Source: an uncultured Prevotella sp. (GTDB lineage: Bacteria; Bacteroidota; Bacteroidia; Bacteroidales; Bacteroidaceae). From it: a stretch of 26,920 bases of DNA. A model generated the notes under the pieces. It was not told the DNA's origin. It made no database searches and saw only the letters and a list, made by a program, of their open reading frames with translations. The stretch spans positions 1 through 26,920 of the forward strand of contig CALFGU010000003.1 in NCBI GenBank assembly GCA_937877685.1, in the 5' to 3' direction. Below are positions 7,255 through 16,345 of the stretch, piece after piece. How positions within the stretch are numbered: position 1 is the stretch's first letter; each line of letters begins with the position of its first letter. Both the position numbers and the translations under genes were made by a program.

Positions 7255-10200
7255 ATGAAGAAGACTTTCCTACTCTCATTACTGTTCGCTTTGGTAAGTA
7301 CAATGGCGATATGGGCACAACAGACTCCCGAAACTGCCTCAAACGACTTTACCTATACCACAACGGCAACAGCAACAAACGGCAAGATGCATTTCACGTC
7401 TGCAAAGCTTTATTACAAAGCTCCTGCAAACACAATGCGTTTCTCGCTAAAGGAATCTGGAGCCTACTACAAAAACGGCAAGAACCGTCTGAGTTTTGAT
7501 TCCTTTGAACTGTTCAATAGTAAAGGGGAGAAAGTAAGTCTATCTGCAGCAGACTTTAGTGGCAATTACAACAAGCCCTATGCCTATATGCTGGATGGCA
7601 ACAACGACACCTATTGTTGCGGCTCTTGGTCTGCCAACGATGAGGGGCACGACTACTTTGAGATAGAACTGGCAACTGATTTGGGCGGTTCATTCTCCTT
7701 CTCGTTCATTACTGAGAACACCACAATGAACCCTAAGGCCTTCCGCATAGAACTTCAAAATAAAGAGACAGAAGTTATAGAATACACCTTGTCCATAAAC
7801 GCCCCGGAGGGTGAAAAACCTACAATTACATATAACGGCAAGGTCGTAGAAGAAGGACATGCTTTTGATTCCAAGACAATGGATACAGAACTATTCTCTG
7901 CCACAGAAATCAGTGGTTACACATGGAGCGTAGTTGTGAACGAGGAAACAAAAGCTGTAATCATTGTATATACTCAAGCTACCATAGTAGAAAACCCTAA
8001 GGCCGTTGCTAATCTTGCTAATCGTATCGGTGGCAATGGGACTGCCAAGAAGTTCAAGTTCGTACTTGATCCATCACTGAATTCAAGGCAGGAGGTCTTC
8101 GTAATTGGGGCCGAGAAAAGCAAGGTGCTGATAAAGGGAACTACTATCAGTGCCATTACCACAGGCCTTGGCTGGTATCTCAACAACATTGCACACATCA
8201 ACATTGCATGGAACTCGCTGAACGAGAAAACCGTGAGTGGTGATGCTTATGCCGACCTTTCCAGCATACCTCTGCCCACCGAGACAGAAACCCACACCTC
8301 TGATGCAAAGTATCGTTACTATTTGAACACATGTACCTTCGGCTACTCTATGACCTCATGGACATGGAAACGCTGGCAACAGGAAATTGACTGGATGGCG
8401 CTTCATGGCATCAACATGCCCCTACAACTTGTCGGTATGGAAGAAGTGTGGCGTAAGTTCCTCACTATGGAAGAAGGTGGTAAGCGCAAGTATGGCTACA
8501 CAGATGCAGAAGCAAAAGCTTTCGTTGCTGGTCCTGCCTTTATCGCTTGGTGGGCAATGAACAATCTTGAAGGTTGGGGTGGTACTGCTGCTGGTTCAAA
8601 GAGCGGTTATAACAATTTACCTGGTGCTGGTGGCGTTCAGGATGATGCTTGGTATGCTCGTCAGGTGAAACTCGCGATGCAGATTCTTGAAGCTCAGCGT
8701 GCTCTTGGTATGCAGCCTGTATTGCCCGGTTGGTCAGGTATGGTGCCCACAAACTTTGCAGCAAAGTCTGGTTACGCGACTCGCGGTAATGGTGGTAACT
8801 GGGCTGGCGACTTCGTACGTCCCTTGCTCCTCAACGTAAGTAATGCAAATTATGCTGAAATTGCCGCAGACTACTATGCTTGTCTTAAAGAAGTAATGGG
8901 CGAAAGCCAGTATTACTCTATGGACCCCTTCCACGAAGGTGGTGGTACGGGTACAACTGAGGATTATCAAGCACTCTATGCTGCTATGGAAGCTGCGCAG
9001 CCCGGTTCACAATGGGTCATCCAGCAGTGGCAATGGAATGCTGGACAGAAGTTGTCACTTAATGCTGTTCCCGCTGGTAAACTCATCGTGCTTGACCTCT
9101 TCTCTGACGGTTCTCCCGCATTTGATGGTTACAATGGTTATGCGCCTCAAGAAGCTGTATTCTGCGCAATCCCCAACTTCGGTGGTCGCTCAGGTTTGAT
9201 GGGTCGTTTGCAGAATGTAACGGACAACTACTTCAAGTTCAAGGGGAAGTATGCAAGCATCAAGGGTATCGGTACAGCTCCTGAAGCGATTGAGCAGACG
9301 CCTGTTACTTACGACTTGATTTACCAGCTCCCTTGGATGAATGGTCAGAAGCCTAACGTTGCAGAGTGGGTTGACAACTATGCTGTTGCGCGTTATGGTA
9401 AGGACAACTCTGTAGTGAAGGAAGCTTGGAGCTTGCTTCGCCAAGGTCCTTTGAACTATGGTGCTGACGGTATCCAAGGTCCTGTAGAAGACGTTTGGGC
9501 GGCTCGTCCTAACCTTGATGCCAACAAGGCAAGTTCATGGGGTGTGACACTCGCTAATGCTGGTGGTACTTATACTCCCGCTCGTCGTCAGATGTTGATT
9601 GATGCGGTGTACAAGCTCATCGACCAGGAAGACGAACTCGAATTGACTAATGGTTCTGTCTATAAGAGCAACTACCTCTACGACCTCGTAGAATTTGGTG
9701 GTGCTGTAATGGCTGACTATGCTTACGACCTCTTGCTCGGTATTAAGGCGGCTAAGAATGCAGAAGGCACAAGTGGCGCTACATATATTGCTCGTCGTGA
9801 TGCCTTCCTCCAACTCATCTTGGATATGGATGCGTTCAGAGGTACGAACCTCAACTTCCGTCTCGGTAAGTGGACACAGGAAGCTCGCGCAGCAGCTGCT
9901 GAAGTAACAGGTGCAACTACAGCTACTGCCGATTGGTATGAATATAACAATGCGCGTACAATCTTGAGTACTTGGTCTTCACCTGGTACTAACTTGACAG
10001 ACTACTCATACCGTTCATGGCAGGGTCTTTTGAAGGACTATTACTACAAGCGTTGGAAGTATTACTTCGATAACGACTGTACTAACGATGAGTATAAGTA
10101 CTTCGAATGGAACTGGGCACATGGTAAGGAACACTATGTGGGTCAGACAGGCTTTAGTAATGTAGATCTTACTGAAGAACAGGATGGTCACACTTCTAAG

Positions 10201-12699
10201 TACACTCGTGAACCCGAAGGTAACACAGTGGAAGAAGCGTGGAACCTCTTGAATAAGTATATCGTTCCTATTACAGCAAGCGGAAAGTCAACTTATGCTT
10301 ACCGTCACTTGGAAAACGATTTTATTTCTTCTGTTACAGTTGGAGTACAAACGGGCACCGTTGACCTTACACAGTTCTTTGGTGTTAATTTGGAAAATGC
10401 AACGTTGACAATTGAAGGCATTGCCAATAACGTTACCAACCTTAAGGAAGTAAACATTTCTGGTGCTGAAGGTACATACCCTGCAACTTTAACTCTTGGT
10501 GACAAGACTGTTATTAACTTTACAATACGAATTAACTCAGCCAGAGATCAAGCGCAACAAGAACTTCAAGAATTGATAGCAGACATGACTGCACTTATCA
10601 ATAATTGTGGTGAAGTTACTATCGAACAATCTCGACAGGAAACTGCGTATGTGTTGCAGTATGAAACTGCCAGTAATGCCAACTATTTAAGTTCCAATGC
10701 AGACCAAAATGTAGTAGGAGATAAAACTGATGGTAAAGGTATCAGTGGATTAACTGACAATAATGTAACAACATATATGCACACTCAATGGAGTGGTACT
10801 GCTGTAGGAGAAGCACACCATGTGCAAGTCAGCAACATTCAAAACTTGGGAAAGTTTACATTTACTTATGCTACTCGAAAAGGTACAGATGCACATAATA
10901 CGTCTCCAGCTCCAACAATCATAGAACTCTATGGAAGTACCGATGGAGAAAACTACACTGAGTTGATTGCTACTTTCAAGAATGCCGATACAGAAAACCC
11001 CTTACCTTCCTATGGAGAATTGGGGAAATATTGGACATCTGTTGACTTAAATCCGACAAAGCAATACAAGGGATTACGGTTCAAAGTAACAAAATCTCAA
11101 GGTCCTAACAATAATATATATGGAGGACAATACTTTTTTGCGATGTCTGAATTTGCGCTTACAGGAGTAATAACAGATTATACGGTTGAAGCAACACTTG
11201 ACGATAATGCTGGTCGTGTAACCGTAGAACAATTGGCAACTGCAGCAAAGGCGAATGAGTTTGCTAAGGAATTAGCATTCAATTTAATCCCCCAAACTGA
11301 AGCAGACTTACAAGCAAAGAAAGCAGAACTCCAAGCGATTTACGATGCACTTCTTCAGGCATACAATTCAACAAGCAATCCCATTGCTGAAGCAGCTGCC
11401 GAAGCAAAAGCATTTTTAGACTCAACTCCCGCCTCTGTGGGTTATCCCTCTGCAGCTGAGCGTGAAAAATTCTTGGCGGTTATTGAAGCACAAGAGTCTG
11501 TCGAAACTATTGAAGCAGCTCAAGAAGCCTTTGTGGCAACCACAAATGTTTACATGCCTGAGGATGGTAAGGCTTATAAGATTAGAGCTTGGTGGCGAAA
11601 CAAAGAGTGGGCAATGACATTCGTTGATGTGAATAGCAATGCAGCAAATTGCGACAAACCAGCTTACGCTCCAGTGGAAGATACGCAACAGGCAACAACT
11701 TTTGTTTGTCGTATGATTGACGCAGAGCAAGGCACTTATGCTTTTATCTCAGATAATGGTTATTACCTCGGATGGTTGGCTACAGGTAAAGATAACAACA
11801 CGAGCAAGGAGTTCAATGTATTTAGTGAACAAAAAAACAACACCTTGAAGGTGCAAAAGTCTCTAGCAAACAATAAAGGAGACCAGATACTCAATATCAG
11901 CGATGTGTTCGGTACTTTCAATATCCTCGGTATTAATTCTAAGGATGGAACGAATTTTCACCACTTGATGTTTAGCGCTGAGAGCAAAAATTATCACAAC
12001 GATAATCCAACGGATATGTATTATGCGGACGAGAAGCACACCGTATATTACAAATTTGAAGAAGTAACAGATTACACGATCAACAAGCCTACGCATACTC
12101 CCGTAATTAAGGAACAGAATCCTCTCTTGAGTGGTATTGAGGATAATCAAACCATCAGTACATTCAGTGCGCCTTATGCTACTGTGATGCCCGAGGGAGT
12201 TACGGCTTATTACGCTCAGCAGGCGTATAACGGTAATACGCTTTACCTCACGGCTATGGAAGAAGGCAAAGCGCTTCCTGCAGAACAGGGGGTAATCCTT
12301 ATCGGTTCAAGCGTAGATGCCACTGCGATTGTTCCTGCAACAACAGAAGAACTTGCAGACATCGACGAAGACAACAACTTCTTTAAGTCTTCTGCGGAAG
12401 GCGACGTTACCATGGGTGAAAATGATTACATCTTGGCAGAGGGTGATCAAGGCATTGGTATTTACAAGGCTGAGAGTGGCACAACGCTCAAGGCGGGTAA
12501 GGCATACCTCAGTTTTGAAAATGCACAACAAGCTAAGAGTTTCGTCATGCAGTTCGGTGGTACTCCCACAGGTATAGAAGATTTGCTCTTTGGAACTCCA
12601 AATACACAAGACATTTACGACCTTAGCGGTCGCCGTGTAACAAAGGTTACCAAAGGAGGCGTTTACATTAAGAACGGTAAGAAGTTCATCGTTAAATAA
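7255..12699 (+). CDS. Secreted multidomain alpha-N-acetylglucosaminidase (GH89)
   Basis: A 1,814-residue exported glycosidase predicted to release terminal alpha-linked GlcNAc from mucin or glycosaminoglycan glycans. Architecture by eye: signal peptide 1-21; N-terminal beta-sandwich-like region ~25-185; GH89 N-domain ~245-340; GH89 barrel ~350-700; helical GH89 C-domain to ~1000; F5/8C (discoidin/CBM32-like) domain ~1140-1305; helical linker ~1320-1435; beta-rich module ~1440-1590; a C-terminal module ~1625-1760; and a sorting-tail-like end ('IYDLSGRRV ... NGKKFIVK'). Catalytic glutamates by family analogy are E561 in 'DPFHEGG' and E677 in 'GTAPEAI'. The barrel carries the family hallmark 'EIDWMALHGINMPL'. 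Codon use changes sharply around base 8,430, inside that most conserved stretch, so the N- and C-terminal parts may come from different genomes. A 59-codon gene follows 33 nt later. Confidence 0.9.
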   Translation: MKKTFLLSLLFALVSTMAIWAQQTPETASNDFTYTTTATATNGKMHFTSAKLYYKAPANTMRFSLKESGAYYKNGKNRLSFDSFELFNSKGEKVSLSAADFSGNYNKPYAYMLDGNNDTYCCGSWSANDEGHDYFEIELATDLGGSFSFSFITENTTMNPKAFRIELQNKETEVIEYTLSINAPEGEKPTITYNGKVVEEGHAFDSKTMDTELFSATEISGYTWSVVVNEETKAVIIVYTQATIVENPKAVANLANRIGGNGTAKKFKFVLDPSLNSRQEVFVIGAEKSKVLIKGTTISAITTGLGWYLNNIAHINIAWNSLNEKTVSGDAYADLSSIPLPTETETHTSDAKYRYYLNTCTFGYSMTSWTWKRWQQEIDWMALHGINMPLQLVGMEEVWRKFLTMEEGGKRKYGYTDAEAKAFVAGPAFIAWWAMNNLEGWGGTAAGSKSGYNNLPGAGGVQDDAWYARQVKLAMQILEAQRALGMQPVLPGWSGMVPTNFAAKSGYATRGNGGNWAGDFVRPLLLNVSNANYAEIAADYYACLKEVMGESQYYSMDPFHEGGGTGTTEDYQALYAAMEAAQPGSQWVIQQWQWNAGQKLSLNAVPAGKLIVLDLFSDGSPAFDGYNGYAPQEAVFCAIPNFGGRSGLMGRLQNVTDNYFKFKGKYASIKGIGTAPEAIEQTPVTYDLIYQLPWMNGQKPNVAEWVDNYAVARYGKDNSVVKEAWSLLRQGPLNYGADGIQGPVEDVWAARPNLDANKASSWGVTLANAGGTYTPARRQMLIDAVYKLIDQEDELELTNGSVYKSNYLYDLVEFGGAVMADYAYDLLLGIKAAKNAEGTSGATYIARRDAFLQLILDMDAFRGTNLNFRLGKWTQEARAAAAEVTGATTATADWYEYNNARTILSTWSSPGTNLTDYSYRSWQGLLKDYYYKRWKYYFDNDCTNDEYKYFEWNWAHGKEHYVGQTGFSNVDLTEEQDGHTSKYTREPEGNTVEEAWNLLNKYIVPITASGKSTYAYRHLENDFISSVTVGVQTGTVDLTQFFGVNLENATLTIEGIANNVTNLKEVNISGAEGTYPATLTLGDKTVINFTIRINSARDQAQQELQELIADMTALINNCGEVTIEQSRQETAYVLQYETASNANYLSSNADQNVVGDKTDGKGISGLTDNNVTTYMHTQWSGTAVGEAHHVQVSNIQNLGKFTFTYATRKGTDAHNTSPAPTIIELYGSTDGENYTELIATFKNADTENPLPSYGELGKYWTSVDLNPTKQYKGLRFKVTKSQGPNNNIYGGQYFFAMSEFALTGVITDYTVEATLDDNAGRVTVEQLATAAKANEFAKELAFNLIPQTEADLQAKKAELQAIYDALLQAYNSTSNPIAEAAAEAKAFLDSTPASVGYPSAAEREKFLAVIEAQESVETIEAAQEAFVATTNVYMPEDGKAYKIRAWWRNKEWAMTFVDVNSNAANCDKPAYAPVEDTQQATTFVCRMIDAEQGTYAFISDNGYYLGWLATGKDNNTSKEFNVFSEQKNNTLKVQKSLANNKGDQILNISDVFGTFNILGINSKDGTNFHHLMFSAESKNYHNDNPTDMYYADEKHTVYYKFEEVTDYTINKPTHTPVIKEQNPLLSGIEDNQTISTFSAPYATVMPEGVTAYYAQQAYNGNTLYLTAMEEGKALPAEQGVILIGSSVDATAIVPATTEELADIDEDNNFFKSSAEGDVTMGENDYILAEGDQGIGIYKAESGTTLKAGKAYLSFENAQQAKSFVMQFGGTPTGIEDLLFGTPNTQDIYDLSGRRVTKVTKGGVYIKNGKKFIVK
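8395..8460. other. Probable compositional seam inside the GH89 gene
   Basis: Left of this point the same ORF uses ATA for about 8 of 23 Ile codons (hand count from 7,255) with many GCC/GGC. To the right, up to about 10,300, I count no ATA in about 21 Ile codons, and GCT/GGT/CGT dominate. The change falls in the most conserved GH89 stretch, where sequences from different genomes would be most alike. The frame is kept across it. Confidence 0.5.
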
Positions 12700-12732
12700 C
12701 GAATCATAATTAATTGATTAATATTTTAAATT

Positions 12733-12912
12733 ATGAAGAAAACATATCTTATTCCTGCTATTGACGTTATCGAATTTGCTGCTGAAAAGTTAATCGCAGC
12801 ATCAATAAGAACGGGACAGGGCGCAGTAGATGCTAAAGCTGCCCTCTCCAACAAGCGTGAACCCGCAAGCAATTCGTGGAACTCACAAAATTGGGGCGAA
12901 GATGGTGAATAA
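12733..12912 (+). CDS. 59-residue small protein downstream of the GH89 enzyme
   Basis: An ORF of 60 codons starting 33 nt after the GH89 stop and ending just before a strong terminator, so it is the last gene of the transcript. The protein begins 'MKKTYLIPAIDVIEF', continues 'AAEKLIAASIRTG', has a middle 'AKAALSNKREP' and ends 'SWNSQNWGEDGE'. No signal peptide or membrane helix is convincing. It shares its layout with the small gene at 23066-23233: M-x-K-T-Y-x-x-P, V and F at fixed spacing, an 'A-(A/G)-S' near residue 22-24, an 'AL' in the middle, and WNxxxW followed by an acidic end. I recognise the 'MKKTY--P' start as common in small Bacteroidetes proteins, but know no function. Confidence 0.75.
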   Translation: MKKTYLIPAIDVIEFAAEKLIAASIRTGQGAVDAKAALSNKREPASNSWNSQNWGEDGE

Positions 12913-12937
12913 TCACTGTGCGCGAAGTATATATTTT

Positions 12938-12972
12938 GGTGGTACTACCCAAAGGGTGGTATCACCTTTTTT
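12938..12972 (+). terminator. Strong Rho-independent terminator after the GH89/small-protein unit
   Basis: A 13-bp stem (GGTGGTACTACCC / GGGTGGTATCACC, with two G-T wobble pairs) and a 3-nt AAA loop, followed directly by six Ts. It lies 25 nt after the small-gene stop. Confidence 0.88.
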
Positions 12973-13394
12973 ATGGGCATAATCATCAACTGATGAAACT
13001 GATTCCCATGTAGAGCATTACTTCGATAAATTACCCCAATATATAGAGACGCTTCGCTCTTCTGTTGCTCCCCTAACACACCGGCTTAAAATAATATTAG
13101 TTAGAATCAAAATTTAACCTTAAAGAATTTTTCCGAACTCTCAAATAAAATCAATTCTATTACGAATTGTGGAGGGTCGGGTAATTTCCAGAATTTCTGG
13201 TGCACATAAATGTAGGGATTTCAGTGCTATGGGGAATGTATTTTTTCAATGTTAGAAAATAATATTCAATTGTTGTGAGTTCTATTTTGATAAAACACAT
13301 GCCCCCTTTTGCACACTTGAATGCTAAGTGTGCATATCAAAATGTAACTTTTTGATAACAAAATGATAGTTTAACGCAAAAAACTGCACATTTA
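12973..13394. other. Intergenic region with several hairpins and no convincing gene
   Basis: I see no supported ORF here. It is AT-rich and holds small inverted repeats. TCATCA-AC-TGATGA lies inside an ATGGG/CCCAT pair (12973-13009). A 13-nt palindrome CCAGAATTTCTGG is at 13188-13200. A 9-bp stem TGCACACTT/AAGTGTGCA is at 13310-13334, with an outer TTTTGATA/TATCAAAA pair (13285-13292 and 13335-13342). The last is about 50 nt upstream of the porin promoter and could be an operator. Confidence 0.5.
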
Positions 13395-13427
13395 TTTGGT
13401 GGTTGTGCAAGACTTGTTGTACTTTTG
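13395..13427 (+). promoter_or_regulatory. Bacteroidetes promoter of the FadL-like porin gene
   Basis: TTTG at 13395-13398, a 21-nt spacer and TACTTTTG at 13420-13427 match the Bacteroidetes consensus. Transcription would start near 13434. The in-frame ATG at 13403 is therefore upstream of the transcript, and the start is set at 13460. Confidence 0.78.
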
Positions 13428-13459
13428 CAACGGTTTTTAACAATTCACTTAAATTACAA

Positions 13460-14872
13460 ATGAAGAAAATCGTTTTGACATTTGCAGCGCTTGCTGCTTC
13501 TTCAACTGCCTTTGCAGGTGGTCTTCTTACAAACACAAACCAACACGCTGCATTCCTTCGCAACCCTGCGCGTCAAGGTATTATCGGCATTGACGGTGTT
13601 TACACAAACCCCGCAGGTGTAGCATTCATGCCCCAGGGTTTCCATCTCGGTGTTACTTGGCAGGCAGCAGCTCAGAAGCGTCAGATGAACGTTTCTAACC
13701 AATTGTTCATGATGAACGAAAACAACAGTAACGCAGGTCGTTTCTTCGAAGGTAAGGCTACAGCTCCCGTTATTCCTTCTATTCAAGCTGCATACGTAAT
13801 CAACGACAAGTGGTCAGTATCTGCGAACTTCGCTATTGCAGGTGGCGGTGGTAAGTGTGAGTTTGAACAGGGTCTTCCTATGTTTGAAGAACTCATCGGT
13901 GGTCTTGTAATGAAGCAAGGTGGCACTTCTTACTCACTTCAGCAGAACCTCACAGGTGAACAATATGTATTTGGTCTTCAACTCGGTGCTACTTACAAGG
14001 TAACTGATAACTTCTCTGTATTTGGTGGTGTTCGTGGCATCATGGCTAATAGTTCATACGAAGGTGCTATCACTAACATCAAAGCAAATGGTCTTGGTGC
14101 TGCAGAATATAAGGCACTTTCTGATCAAGCAGCAGCTGCTGCCCAGCAATATGCTAATTTAGGTATGGCAACAGAAGCTGCTCAGTATGCAGCTATGGCA
14201 ACTCAGGCTGGAACTACTGCTGCTTTGATTTCTGACTACAAGCTTGATTGCAAGCAAGACGGTATTGGTTTCCAACCCATCATTGGTGCTAACTTGAACT
14301 TGGGCAAGTTGAACATCGGTGCGAAGTATGAATTCCGCGCTAAGATTAATCTTGAAAACGAATCTAACAACAGTGCAAACCTTGCAGCACTTGCAACTCA
14401 GGTTCCCGCAGTTGCTGTTTATGCTGATGGTGCAAAGGTTCGTTCAGACATTCCCGCCCTCTTCACTATCGGTGCACAGTATGACGTTACAGACAACGTG
14501 CGTGCAATGGCTGGTGTGAACTATTACTTCGACAAGGATGCAAAGGGTTCTGCTACTGCAGTAAGTGATGACACTTATGAAATCACTCTTGGTGCTGAAT
14601 GGGACATCAATGATAACTGGACTGTAGGTCTCGGCGGTCAGCGCACAGAATATGGTTTTGCTGATTCTGACATGACAGACACAAGCTATAACATCAGTTC
14701 TTATGGTCTTTGCGTAGGTGGTGCTTACAAGTTCTCTGAAAAGTTGAAGCTCAACTTCGGTTACATGCACACATTCTATGATGACCACAAGTTTACAAAT
14801 GCTAACGGCACTGCTTGCAACTACACTCGTAAGAATGACGTTGTTGGCGTAAGCTTGGACTTCAAGTTCTAA
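13460..14872 (+). CDS. FadL/OmpP1-family outer-membrane porin
   Basis: A 470-residue outer-membrane beta-barrel of the FadL/OmpP1/TodX family, which moves hydrophobic compounds such as long-chain fatty acids across the outer membrane. The signal peptide is clear (MKKIVLTFAALAASSTAFA). After it comes the family N-terminus with an NP-rich plug-like stretch ('HAAFLRNPARQGIIGIDG', 'YTNPAGVAFMPQGF'), then alternating beta strands, and a terminal Phe ('GVSLDFKF') as expected for a BAM substrate. An Ala/Gln-rich segment at about 220-260 looks like an extended helix or loop. The start at 13460 rather than 13403 is chosen from promoter position and signal peptide. Strong GGT/GCT/CGT/AAC/TTC codon bias with no ATA suggests high expression. 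The transcript ends at a perfect 14-bp terminator. Confidence 0.88.
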   Translation: MKKIVLTFAALAASSTAFAGGLLTNTNQHAAFLRNPARQGIIGIDGVYTNPAGVAFMPQGFHLGVTWQAAAQKRQMNVSNQLFMMNENNSNAGRFFEGKATAPVIPSIQAAYVINDKWSVSANFAIAGGGGKCEFEQGLPMFEELIGGLVMKQGGTSYSLQQNLTGEQYVFGLQLGATYKVTDNFSVFGGVRGIMANSSYEGAITNIKANGLGAAEYKALSDQAAAAAQQYANLGMATEAAQYAAMATQAGTTAALISDYKLDCKQDGIGFQPIIGANLNLGKLNIGAKYEFRAKINLENESNNSANLAALATQVPAVAVYADGAKVRSDIPALFTIGAQYDVTDNVRAMAGVNYYFDKDAKGSATAVSDDTYEITLGAEWDINDNWTVGLGGQRTEYGFADSDMTDTSYNISSYGLCVGGAYKFSEKLKLNFGYMHTFYDDHKFTNANGTACNYTRKNDVVGVSLDFKF

Positions 14873-14892
14873 ACCACACATTTATATATAAT

Positions 14893-14925
14893 AAAGGAGG
14901 CGTCACGCATGGTGACGCCTCCTTT
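14893..14925. terminator. Bidirectional Rho-independent terminator between porin and serine dehydratase
   Basis: A perfect 14-bp stem, AAAGGAGGCGTCAC / GTGACGCCTCCTTT, with a 5-nt loop and T-rich flank (TTTGTTTTG) on the plus side. It lies between two convergent genes and could serve both. Confidence 0.88.
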
Positions 14926-14957
14926 GTTTTGTTTGTTAAACGAAATAAGTAGAAATC

Positions 14958-16157
14958 TTATTTGTGGTATTCCACTGCCAATCCGCCCTCTGACGTTTCA
15001 CGATAAAGCGAAGGCAAATCGTGTCCTGTTTTCTTCATAACCTGCACCGCCTTGTCATAACTAATTCGGTGTTGCCCCTCAGCATAAGTGGCATAAATAT
15101 TAGCATCAAGCGCTCGAGCAGCAGCGTGAGCATTACGCTCAATACAGGGAATTTGAACCAGTCCGCAGATGGGGTCGCACGTCATACCAAAATGGTGTTC
15201 CAATCCCATCTCTGCGGCATACTCAGTAGTTTGAAGACTACCGCCAAAAATATAATTCGCCGCCGCGGCTGCCATTGCGCAGGCAACTCCTACTTCTGCT
15301 TGACAACCTGCCTCAGCACCAGAAATAGAGGCTAAGGTTTTTGCAATATTACCAACAAGTCCGGCAGTTGCTAAGGCGTGAAGAATACGTTTGGTGGAGA
15401 AATTACGACTTTCTTGAATGTGATAGAGCACAGCGGGAACAACACCACACGAACCACATGTAGGAGCTGTTACGATACGTCCGCCAGAAGCATTTTCCTC
15501 AGTCACTGCAAGCGCATAAGCAAACACTAAACCGCGTGTTTGCAGGTTTGCGCTGTAACCTTGGGCCTTAATAAAATAATGAGGAGCCTTACGGCGCAAG
15601 TTTAATCCACCAGGAAGTACACCTTCTGTTTCTAAACCACGCTCTACTGCCGCACGCATTACCTTCCACACTTCATTGAGGTAATCCCAAATGTCGGATT
15701 CCTCAAATTCTTCAACAAACTGCCAATAGGAATAGCCACGCTCGTCACACCATTTGATAATATCATTAAGATGGTTGAGTTCGTATATATCAGGTGTCTG
15801 AATAGAACTATGCCCTTCTTCAGCCAATGCTCCTCCCCCAACACTATAGACCACCCATTCATCATAAGCTTGTCCAGATTCATTTATTGCCTGAAACATC
15901 ATGCCGTTGGGATGATAAGGCAACACAATTTCTGCACACCACTTGATTTCACAACGTTCCTTTCCGATTATTTCCAGAATTGCCCAGTCGGTAAGGTGAC
16001 CACGTCCCGTAGCAGCAAGACTACCATATAGCGTAACCTTGAAACGTTTTGCCTCGGGATGGCGAGAAAGATATTGTTCTGCCGCAGCACGAGGTCCCAT
16101 TGTGTGTGAAGATGAGGGACCATAACCAATGCGGTAAAGTTCTTTAAGTGATTTCAT
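14958..16157 (-). CDS. sdaA: L-serine dehydratase (iron-sulfur dependent, single chain)
   Basis: A 399-residue enzyme that deaminates L-serine to pyruvate and ammonia with a [4Fe-4S] cluster in the cytoplasm. The N-terminal beta domain starts with the family hallmark 'YRIGYGPSSSHTMGP'. The alpha domain carries 'APTCGSCGVVPAVL' and 'TCDPICGLVQIPCIERN', which supply the cluster cysteines. Both domains are on one chain, as in Bacteroidales. ATG at 16157 gives the canonical start. It lies 188 nt downstream of the fructose bisphosphatase gene on the same strand, separated by a repeat-like tract. It is convergent with the porin gene. Pyruvate formation from serine fits the amino-acid metabolism also suggested by the peptidase and aminotransferase. 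Confidence 0.92.
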   Translation of the reverse strand: MKSLKELYRIGYGPSSSHTMGPRAAAEQYLSRHPEAKRFKVTLYGSLAATGRGHLTDWAILEIIGKERCEIKWCAEIVLPYHPNGMMFQAINESGQAYDEWVVYSVGGGALAEEGHSSIQTPDIYELNHLNDIIKWCDERGYSYWQFVEEFEESDIWDYLNEVWKVMRAAVERGLETEGVLPGGLNLRRKAPHYFIKAQGYSANLQTRGLVFAYALAVTEENASGGRIVTAPTCGSCGVVPAVLYHIQESRNFSTKRILHALATAGLVGNIAKTLASISGAEAGCQAEVGVACAMAAAAANYIFGGSLQTTEYAAEMGLEHHFGMTCDPICGLVQIPCIERNAHAAARALDANIYATYAEGQHRISYDKAVQVMKKTGHDLPSLYRETSEGGLAVEYHK

Positions 16158-16231
16158 TTTTTATAGTAAAAAAAGGAATGATGAGTGATAGGTAGAATGG
16201 TTATACGTGAATGAGAGTTGGAGAATTTTTA

Positions 16232-16345
16232 AGACATTATAAACCTATACCTTAAATTTTAAGACCTTGTAAGTTCATAACCTTAAGAACTAAAGATCCT
16301 GCAACCTTTAGACCTCATAACCTCTAAACCTTATAACTCACAACC
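16232..16345 (-). repeat. Degenerate ~15-17 bp AGGT-phased repeat between fbp and sdaA
   Basis: Read on the minus strand, the tract contains seven units that each begin AGGT or AGGA and continue with AT-rich sequence (e.g. AGGTTATGAACTTACA, AGGTCTTAAAATTTA). Spacings are about 15, 16, 15, 17, 16, 15 and 15 nt. It starts at the fbp stop and ends about 75 nt before the serine dehydratase ATG. There is no hairpin or ORF. Units are too variable for a CRISPR or a simple tandem repeat. Confidence 0.55.

Noticed and set aside
13403..13459. Longer start for the porin gene
   Set aside because: The -7 box lies at 13420-13427, so this ATG is upstream of the transcript, and the signal peptide begins exactly at 13460.
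14444..14881. 145-codon minus-strand ORF opposite the porin
   Set aside because: Antisense shadow of the highly biased porin codons (Val/Cys/Thr-rich product), and it crosses toward the shared terminator.
16232..16345. CRISPR array
   Set aside because: Units of 15-17 nt without exact repeats or spacers, and no cas genes nearby.
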